The notes under the pieces were generated by a model. That model saw only the letters and a list, made by a program, of their open reading frames with translations, did no database searches and had not been told where the DNA came from. A DNA stretch of 64,000 bases from contig CM060125.1 of the NCBI GenBank assembly GCA_030522415.1, positions 31,907,669-31,971,668 on the forward strand, given 5' to 3'. The stretch is from Channallabes apus. Its lineage: Eukaryota > Chordata > Actinopteri > Siluriformes > Clariidae. Within the stretch, counting starts at the first letter, position 1. Each line of letters begins with the position of its first letter. Position numbers and translations under genes: made by a program. This document shows positions 56,494-64,000 of this stretch, piece after piece.

Positions 56494-56992
56494 GTAAGAA
56501 TAAACTTCTTACTGTCTGTTTGTTGAACAGTTTGATTGTTACTGGGTGACAGAAAAAACATTAACTGATGAAATTTTAGCAACGTTAGCTAGTAAAGATT
56601 TATAATTATAATTGTTGTCAAGACACAGAGTGAGGTGTGTGTGTAATGCAGAAATCTACTGTATGCAGTTGTGTCCCAGTTGGTACTTGAGATCAAGTTG
56701 ACGAACAGCACACACACACTATATTTGGAAATAGGACAGTCCCTTCATTTGATGTTGCTGAGTTATGCAGCTCTCTCACACTTTGTTACTCTATGAGTGT
56801 GTGTGTGCGCGCATGTGCTTGTGTGTGTGAAAGAGAGAGAGATGCTTTCTAGTGCATCATGCTGCAGCGTCATGGGAATGTGGAAACACCTGCAGGCTGG
56901 GAGGAGATTCCCCTACACTACTCTCTCTCTTGGTCTCACACACACACACGCTCAAACACACGCACACTCACACGCACGCACACGCACAGAAA
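56494..56992 (+). other. Intron following exon 2, no feature besides short repeats
   Basis: Starts with the donor GTAAGAATAA. It has short GT and CA runs (56795-56830, 56938-56990) and no conserved ORF. Confidence 0.6.
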
Positions 56993-57110
56993 CATTTACA
57001 TTTAGGCATTTGGCAGACGCTCTTATCCAGAGTTGGTGGTTGTGGGGTTTGAACCTGGGATCTTCCGAACCATAGTCCAATGCCTTAACCACTGAGCTAC
57101 CCCTGGCTAC
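56993..57110 (-). mobile_element. tRNA-derived SINE (family A), internally deleted
   Basis: Minus-strand copy with tail motif GGCAGACGCTCTTATCC joined directly to GGTGGTTGTGGGG; the middle of the element (about 75 bp) is missing. The A and B boxes are preserved at the right end. Confidence 0.8.
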
Positions 57111-57700
57111 CCTGGCTAGAAAGACACTAAATCGTTCCTGATTAGTTGTTACTGATTAATTTGTTCCTGTCTGTTACTTTAATTCCATTCAGTCCCTGTG
57201 TGTCACTCCAGAGTCGAGTTCAGCAGCAGAATAAAGTAAAGATCTTTAGATGTTAAACCAGGAGCGCACGGTGTTCCTCATATGTGGAGGGATCAGTCAG
57301 TACGCTGGATCAGATTCAGACTTTATTCTGCTCTCTGAAGCAGTTGTTAGACTTGTTACCATGACAACGTAAAGTGAGTAATTTCAGACATGCTCGGTTC
57401 TCCTCTCCTTCATTAGGAACCTGCTGGAGCAGAGACACAGTAATAATGAGAACATTTACAGTAGGTCTGGCAGGAACCCGTCCGGATCGTCATCCACGCG
57501 GCGCAGCTGCACAGTGATGTGTTACAGAGACAGCAGTAACGGCATTATAATGATCTGACTGACACCTAAAAATATTGGCACCTCACATACACAGTGTGTT
57601 AACTTTACATATGACTGAAGATCAGGTAATTTAAGGTGACACAGACACACAAGTGGCTCAGAGTTTCATTTCTGCTCAGTGTGTGTGTGTGTGTGTGTGT
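57111..57700. other. Intronic sequence, nothing recognised
   Basis: No ORF or repeat match. It ends in a (GT)n run (57679-57701) into which the long-inverted-repeat element inserted. Confidence 0.5.
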
Positions 57701-58109
57701 GTATGGAACAAAAATCCTGCCAAAAGTATTTGAAATAATAAGCCTGTTGAATTCCACAAATCGAAAAAAAAACAGCACTGCAATTAACAGTGTTTGCATT
57801 TTAATGCATTATATTTTCATACTTGCATTTTTATGCGCTGCATTTTACCATGCTTCCGAAAATTCAGTGGTTCAAATACGACACATCAAATACGACTGCA
57901 CATCCGGGACCTGCAGGAAAAGCAGTAGATTACCGATCCAAGAAGCCTTCTGCTGTTAGACGTCTTCACCAGCAGGTGGTGCTTTGAGTATGAACGTCTT
58001 CATCAACAGGCCTTTGCACATAAAACAATAAACACTGCCTTGTGCAAAGTGAAAGTGAGTTGCGCGTGCGGCTTTTTGATCAACTCTGAACCCATACACA
58101 AAAAGAACA

Positions 58110-58230
58110 CAATAATAATAATAATAATAATAATCAAAAGAATAATAATCATTGTGATTTTAGCTGTATATGTCCAGCATTGAATTATTATTTAATTATT
58201 AATAATTAAAGCTGCTCACATTGCGCGCGC
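58110..58230 (+). repeat. Direct repeat, partner at 61017-61115
   Basis: Both copies contain ATAATAATCAAAAGAATAAT, then a TGTATATGTCCA / TGTTTATGTCCA block and AATAATTAAA(G/A)CTGCTCACAT. They may be LTR-like or internal repeats of the large inverted-repeat element. Confidence 0.5.
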
Positions 58231-58803
58231 TTTCACTTTAAAAAAAAAATGCAGTGTTTAATCATCCAGTATATGTAACCTCTCTTCATGATTGATAAAT
58301 ATTATGAATGAAGCAAAGCTGCTTGTGTCGGCTCATATCCGGAGCATTTTGATTAAAGGGGAGATGAAAAGTGAAAGTGTTTACCAACAACACAGCACAA
58401 TGCATGTGTGTGAATGGCTGTAATGTGGTTGTGAATACATCTTTTATTGAATGTAAAATGTTCGCGTGAACTCGCGGCGCGCGCTCTTTCACTTTGCCGA
58501 GTTTTTATCTAACGTCAGATGAATGCGCGCGCCGATATGAGAGATAAGAGATTTCTCTTTCCCAGAAATACAACAAACACAAATTTATACGTGTTAAATA
58601 AGCGCTGTCTTTATATAGCTTCTGTTTGTATCGGTTTATTGTTATTATAAAAGAAATTACATTTAAAGACATCGAAATTTTAATATAGAATTATTACTGT
58701 ACGTGGCGCGGTATGGAGAGCCGCACCACGAGATGTTTTAATGGTTATAAGAACCCTGACGCAGAGCTTTAGAGGGGAACAACGAAATAGGAGGCAGTGA
58801 GAG

Positions 58804-60457
58804 CAAGGGCGTAGATTTGGTCTGGACATTGGTGAGGACCTATGACCCCCCCCCCATCACCTGCCTCACCCACCAACCCCCCCACCCCAACTCCGTCCAC
58901 GGAATGCATGTTTTTTTTAATATGCTGCAAAATGCAAAATCACTTTACATTAATACTAGCAATGCTTCGATTGATGCTTCCACTCGAAATGCAATTCATT
59001 AAGTTAAATTAAGGAATAGTGTAATGTTAGTGGTTCCTGGTTAATAACACTTTATGACACTTCTGTTCACACAAACAAATGTTCTAAGTGCAATATCTGA
59101 TTATAATACACTTGTGCAATACTTCTTTTCACTTACACTAAAGTTCTAGTTCAATATGTAACTCAATTATGTGCCAGAGCTAATTCTATTCTATTCTATT
59201 TTACTTCTATTTATTGTTATTTTTCTTTAAATTTTTATTTCTTTTTAATTTCATTTTCCTGTCTAATATATATTTTTTCATAATCTAACTTTTCCTTGCT
59301 TCCCGGTAAATTAATCTGAGCAACTGCATAAGAGCAATTTCCCTCTGGGATTAATAAAGTTCTTTGAATCTTGAATCTTAAAGGAATGTTTAATAACTGA
59401 CAAAAAGATAGTTTAATAAAGACTATTCTTTATTGAGCCATAGTGCAAACGAAACATCTCAAGCATCAGTATATATAAAAGTAGATTACATCTAAACATG
59501 AATACTGTTAGGTACCACACAACAGCTCAATGCCTATTGCTCCTATATGAAGGAGCCAAAAACATGCCTTCGCCTCTCGTTAACAGAAATAAACTGCTGA
59601 CATATTTGTTTGACATCAATATTGTCCAGACTGTCCTGGTGGACATGGCATACAGCAGCATTGTTCAAGCTCATTTGTGTCATTGTTGATGCAGTCAGTG
59701 AATGCATTTTAAAAACTATTTGTGTGAAGCTGATTGTCTATTGGTGAACTGTTACTAAATTCTAGCCATGGCAATATTAGTACTGTATTTATATCAATTT
59801 CTTTCACAAGACTCATTTCTGACAAACAGTCGTCATTAGATTAGGAGACTGACAGCGATCATATTTATACTTTTACATTTAGCTGTTTAATCTGCTGTTA
59901 GTTTGAAGTCCGTATTCACAGACTATAACCTGCCCTGCTGTAATGAATGTGCGTCAAAGGGGTAAAAAAATAAATAAAAATAAAAAACACTAGCATTAAC
60001 GTTAACTGTTGTCGTTACTTTGATGGACTTTGATGGATTCACTAGCGAACTTGAAGTGACTTACACTTTTCTTTGAAAAAAAGCTCCTTATGTTCAGTTT
60101 ATTTATTTTTTTTTTTTTGCTGCCGCCTCCTCACATGTCTGTCACCCAACACACCTTCTTGCACGGGGAAAAAAAATCCACTGCATTTGGCGCTGCTTGT
60201 GTCTGAACGCAGCCAATAGCCTATCACATGATAGCAGGGAAAGGAACAGCCAATCAAAATGTTCATGTGTTTTGGGGGCGGGAGGACTCGAGGAGAGAAC
60301 GTGATTTATCCCTTTCTGCGTGTCTAGGTTAATGTTGACAGACACGATTTATTTTTATTTTTTTTAAGTGGATTAAATTATTGGTGGGGACATTTCAATG
60401 ATCGGAGGGTATTGGTGGGGACACACCCCCTCCGTCCACCCTAAATCTACGCCCCTG
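58804..60457. mobile_element. hAT-like non-autonomous DNA transposon
   Basis: Termini CAAGGGCGTAGATTT (left) and AAATCTACGCCCCTG (right) are inverted repeats. Flanking agtgagag (58796-58803) and tgtgagag (60458-60465) agree at 7 of 8 bases, an hAT-size target duplication. Subterminal GGTGGGGACA-type words recur near both ends. No transposase is present. A LINE tail sits inside at about 59150-59385. Confidence 0.65.
59150..59385 (+). repeat. LINE 3'-tail fragment (GGATTAATAAAG type)
   Basis: Ends CTCTGGGATTAATAAAGTTC and TTTGAATCTTGAATCTT, the tail also seen near 4440 and, shortened, at 47800-47850. Probably the 3' end of a Rex1-type LINE or a SINE sharing that tail. Confidence 0.55.
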
Positions 60458-60580
60458 TGTGAGAGTGCTTGTGATACTGTACGCACGGGAAGACCTTCCC
60501 CTTGGGAGATGGCGTGGGATTATTAATTAAGGAAACTTAAAAGGAAACAAATGAAAATTTTAAAATTTGTTACATTTTTC

Positions 60581-60885
60581 TGGATTCTACATTCTATAAT
60601 TGACATTTTAATCCCTGGAATGCAATTTTTCTTATCATAACATGCATTGTATTGTTATTAATCACTCTACACTGTTTAAATTACTCTACAATGTTTTAAT
60701 TTTAGATTTGATTTAAAAATAAATAAATAAACCAAATAAAATTATTCCATTTGTATTTACCCTTGTAAAACGATGGGTTGTGTATTGAGCAATTAAAAAC
60801 AATACAAGGCATGTTATGATAAGGAAACTTTCTATCTTTTCCATTCCAGTGATTATAAAACTGTAAAAATGTTAATTTTGGAATC
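60581..60885. repeat. Foldback element, copy 2 (both arms)
   Basis: Left arm 60581-60675 and right arm 60778-60885 are inverted copies (CATAACATGC(A/C)TTGTATTG, ATTTTAATC...CTGGAATG, TGGATTC tips) around an A/T-rich centre. Same family as 6951-7223. Confidence 0.7.
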
Positions 60886-61140
60886 CATAGACACTTAGTG
60901 GTCCGAGCACAACGTAATAATCTTTGTATGATAAAATGACTTGTGGCATGAATCTACACGAAGTGCTTCAGTTTCAAATAATCACTCAACGCTGAACTGA
61001 AACAGCAAAAGAACATGATAATAATAATCAAAAGAATAATATTGTTCTTTTTGCTGTTTATGTCCACCATTTAATAATTAATTAATTATCAATAATTAAA
61101 ACTGCTCACATCGCGCTCACAAAAAAACCTACATGCGTAA

Positions 61141-61320
61141 CTTTTCTAATTACACATGATAAAATCTAAAGGCTCACTGTGTTAACATTTACTTTGCTTA
61201 AATTCGATCCTAATAAGATTTAATTTCATTTAAATTCTACATTTGTACTGTAATTTTAATTCTGTGATTATGAATTTGTTTAACTACTAAGATAAGAACT
61301 AAGATCAAAAGGCTGATAAA
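61141..61320 (-). repeat. Unclassified interspersed repeat, inverted relative to 4768-4940
   Basis: Reverse-complement match to 4768-4940 over about 150 bp, from CTAAGATAAGAAC-type sequence to GGCTCACTGTGTTAAC. Confidence 0.6.
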
Positions 61321-61434
61321 CGCGTGCGCAGATATGAGCAGATTTATCGATAAAACTACAGACATGAAATGCAACAAACACAAAAATAATATTAGTACTG
61401 AAGTAGTTCACTAAGAAAATGCTGGGTTTCTGTA

Positions 61435-61895
61435 AGGATGCTGCGAGGATGATCAGCTGTCCTTCCTGTCTCCCTGTAGCGCCGTCTTAGGCGTCTCACG
61501 GTGCGGACATGGCGATTTATTGCCCTATAGCCACATCAGCAGTCCTCATGTCCCCCTGCAGCATGCCTAATGCACGTTCACGCAGATGAGCAGCGACCCT
61601 GGGCGTCTTTCTCTGGGTGTTTTTCACAGTCGGTAGACGAGTCTCTTTAGTGTCCTGCGTTTTTACAACTGTGACCTTAAATGCCTACTTTCTGTAAGCT
61701 GTTAAGGTCTTAACGACCATTCCACAGGTGCAGGTTAATTAATTGATTATAGTTAATTGAACATGCATGGAAAACATTGTTTAAACCCTTTACAATGAAG
61801 ATCTGTAAAGTTATTTGGATTTTTACAACATTATTGTTGAAATACACAGTCCTGAAAAAGGGGCGTTTCTGTTTTTGCTGAGTTTATATAGTAAT
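61435..61895 (-). pseudogene. Tc1-like transposon end with transposase N-terminus
   Basis: On the minus strand the right end is a Tc1-type terminus (CAGCAAAAACAGAAACGCCCC). Further in, a frame reads RKTPRVAAHLRERALGMLQ, followed after stops by fragments of the first helix-turn-helix (RYRETGRTA-like coding). Truncated near 61435; the catalytic domain is absent. A different Tc1 family from the fragment at 20785. Confidence 0.65.
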
Positions 61896-62795
61896 TATTC
61901 AGTTACCGATTTTTCTACTGACTTTATTTAATTTATTTTTAAATAAATAGAGCTACTGCATTATGTTAGACATCCTTAATTTACATTTTCTCCTAATTAT
62001 ATGTCCACAAATACTTTGACAACACACACTTATCAATTTATCAACATACACTTATCAACAAGTATCAAGAATGTGCATTTCATATGATTGTCCATATGAA
62101 TGTCAAATATGAGACACACACACAAACTATCACCATGCATACACATGAGAAGCGCGTGTGGACACACACAAACTCTCCGTGCACGCACACACACTCTCTC
62201 CATTCGAAAACAACGCGAGTAGCCTATATACAGTACATGTATTTAACTTTCAGTTGATTCTGGTACTACTGCAGTACTACTGCTTTTATGTATTACTTTG
62301 ATCTACTTCGTGCTCTGGGATTCCCACAGCAGCATATAACTATGGAAACTTTCTGGAATGAAAAATAAAAGGTAATTGTGAGTTTTTATCTCATAATTCT
62401 ATGGAAATCCAAATCGCTACGTATCTCACAATTTACTATATATTTGTTCTCAGAATTGGAAGATTAAATCATCTTGGCACATGTGGTTTGTAAAGGCCTG
62501 TTGATGAAGACGTTCACACTCACAGCACCACCTGCTGGTGAAGACGTCTAACAGCAGAAGGCTTCTTGGATCTACTGCTTTTCCTGCAGGTCCCGGATGT
62601 GGAGTCGGATTTGATGTGTCGTATTTAAACCACTGAATTTTCGAAAGCGAATTTGAACCATGTTAAAGTGCAGCGCGTAAAAATACAAGCATTAAAATAC
62701 AAACACTGTTAATTGCAGTGCTGTTTTTTTTCGATTTGTGGAATTCAACAGGCTTTTTATTTCAAATACTTTTGGCAGGATTTTTGTTCCATATG

Positions 62796-62858
62796 TGTGT
62801 GTGTGTGTGAATGTGTGAGTATGTGTGTGTGTGTGTGTGTGTGAGTGTGAATGTGTGT

Positions 62859-62892
<34 letters not shown>

Positions 62893-62991
62893 GTGTGTGA
62901 GTATTTTGTGTGTAGCTTTGTTTTGAGAATTTTGAGAGTTGTGAGTGCAGCTCTTTATTATTTACACTCTGCACACGTTTGCATGCATTAA

Positions 62992-63065
<74 letters not shown>

Positions 63066-63299
63066 TGGGGGCCGGTGTAGTAAGAAGGGGTGGTCACTGG
63101 ACAGCAGCCTCTTTCCTCTCTGCTTAATCCTTCTGGCTTATTAAAGCTCCGTCTGTCTGTCTGTCTGTCTGAAACAAAACATACATACGTGTGAGGTTTG
63201 TGTGTCTGTGTATGTCTGTGTGTCCCTCCAGGAAATCGTTGCTCTGCTGCTCTCCAGCTGAAGGAGGCTGGATCTCCATGGCAACCACAAAGGACAGGC

Positions 63300-63348
<49 letters not shown>

Positions 63349-63360
63349 GAGCAAAATAAA
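62796..63360. repeat. Cluster of GT/CA microsatellites
   Basis: (GT)n with GA interruptions at about 62796-62901, (CA)n of over 30 units at about 62994-63062, a CTGT run near 63152-63171, and (GT)n at about 63301-63348. Long open frames across these are artefacts of dinucleotide repeats. Confidence 0.9.
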
Positions 63361-63442
63361 ATGTTCATGTGTGGAATTGGGTATTTACCTTTGCATGTCA
63401 GTGTAGACACACACATGAAATGGGTGTAGGGCAGTCTTTATA

Positions 63443-63479
<37 letters not shown>

Positions 63480-63554
63480 AGTTATGTAATCAGGGTGGCA
63501 GACAGGAAAGAGAGACAGTTCAAGGCTTTGTCTCCATTCCTGTCTGTACGCTTC

Positions 63555-64000
63555 ATGGGCGGGCAGATGTGTTGTGTGGTGGGGCAGATGTGTTGTGTGG
63601 GGGGGCAGATGTGTTGTGTGGGGGGGCAGATGTGTTGTGTGAGCGGGCAGATGTGTTGTGGGGGGGCAGATGTGTTGTGTGGGGGGGCAGATGAGGGTGT
63701 GGTGGGGCAGATGTGTTGTGTGGGGGGGCAGATGTGTTGTGTGGGGGGGCAGATGTGTTGTGTGGGTGGGCAGATGTGTTGTGTGGGTGGGCAGATGTGT
63801 TGTGTGGGGGGGCAGATGAGGGTTTGAGGGGGGCAGATGTGTTGTGGGGGGGCAGATGTGTTGTGTGGGGGGGCAGATGTGTTGTGGGGGGGCAGATGTG
63901 TTGTGTGGGGGGGCAGATGAGGGTGTGGGGGGGCAGATGTGTTGTGGGGGGGCAGATGTGTTGTGTGGGGGGGCAGATGAGGGTGTGGGGGGGCAGATGT
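63555..64000 (+). repeat. 21-bp G-rich minisatellite running off the window
   Basis: Unit GGGCAGATGTGTTGTGTGGGG, about 21 copies to the window end, with variant units (GGGCAGATGAGGGTGTGGGG) interspersed in a higher-order pattern. The length of 21 bases (7 codons) keeps a spurious frame open. The strand bias (G-rich, three or more G in each junction) allows G-quadruplex formation in principle. Confidence 0.92.

Larger units (their letters stand above)
57704..62791. mobile_element. TA-flanked element with long (about 310-bp) terminal inverted repeats
   Basis: The left repeat (57704-58020) and right repeat (62485-62791) are reverse complements. Shared words: TGGAACAAAAATCCTGCC at the tips, CTGTTGAATTCCACAAATCG, CCGGGACCTGCAGGAAAAGC, AGAAGCCTTCTGCTGTTAGA and GACGTCTTCACCAGCAGGTG. 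The tips are flanked by TA inside a (GT)n tract (57702-57703 and 62792-62793), as expected for TA-targeting DNA transposons. The interior has no recognisable transposase of its own and holds later insertions. Alternatively, two separate MITE copies lie in opposite orientation. Confidence 0.6.

Noticed and set aside
57704..62791. Polinton/Maverick-type element because of long inverted repeats
   Set aside because: No polymerase, integrase, ATPase or protease genes are present, and the flanking duplication is TA rather than 6 bp.
62762..63480. Open frames in the CA/GT microsatellites
   Set aside because: Dinucleotide repeats lack stop codons in some frames; there is no coding evidence.
63369..63827. 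152-codon frame with 7-residue repeats (GGQMCCV)
   Set aside because: Produced by the 21-bp minisatellite unit, not by a conserved protein.
63555..64000. Possible CRISPR array
   Set aside because: Units are contiguous without unique spacers, in a eukaryotic genome; it is a minisatellite.

Overview
The window looks like a transposon-packed stretch of a teleost fish genome, probably an otophysan (catfish or carp-like). The clues are DANA/Mermaid-type tRNA-derived SINEs, fish L2, Rex1-like and L1/Tx1 LINEs, Tc1 and hAT remnants, several Ty3/Gypsy elements, and abundant (CA)n microsatellites. The species is an inference.

The only recognisable host gene is a plus-strand SLC8-family sodium/calcium exchanger, closest to slc8a3 (NCX3) by recalled diagnostic residues. 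Its large coding exon lies at 54702-56493 and carries the signal peptide, the first membrane half with the alpha-1 repeat, the regulatory loop, CBD1 and the start of CBD2. A CpG-rich, ATG-poor block at 21240-22330 ending in a splice-donor-like site (22127/22128) is a plausible promoter and 5'UTR exon. If so, about 32.5 kb of repeats form intron 1, and the 3' end of the window is the next intron.

Layout: 1-3171 broken L1/Tx1 LINE; 3279-4440 Rex1-like 3' end with a SINE; 4740-8540 small repeats; 8863-15105 an L2 with an esterase ORF1 and broken ORF2, interrupted by an L2 tail and a solo LTR; 15113-20086 an inverted L2 5'UTR split by a young Gypsy element (Gypsy-1); 21-26 kb CpG block, hairpin and SINEs; 26400-36038 chromovirus Gypsy-2 (5-bp TSD ctaat), containing an L2 and a very young non-autonomous LTR element; 37453-50940 minus-strand Gypsy-3 (TSD gagtg), whose left LTR hosts a Rex1-like LINE that hosts an L2 and a hAT-like element; 51091-54270 L2 and Rex1-like pieces; 54702-56493 exchanger exon; 57704-62791 a TA-flanked element with inverted repeats of about 310 bp, holding hAT-like, foldback and Tc1 pieces; 63555-64000 a 21-bp minisatellite.

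Most boundaries come from target-site duplications or interrupted reading frames, so the relative order of insertions can be read directly. The most unusual item is the 3.5-kb LTR element at 30090-33594. Its 706-bp LTRs differ at one noticed base, and it keeps a long open frame fusing gag to integrase ends, with no protease, reverse transcriptase, RNase H or integrase catalytic core.
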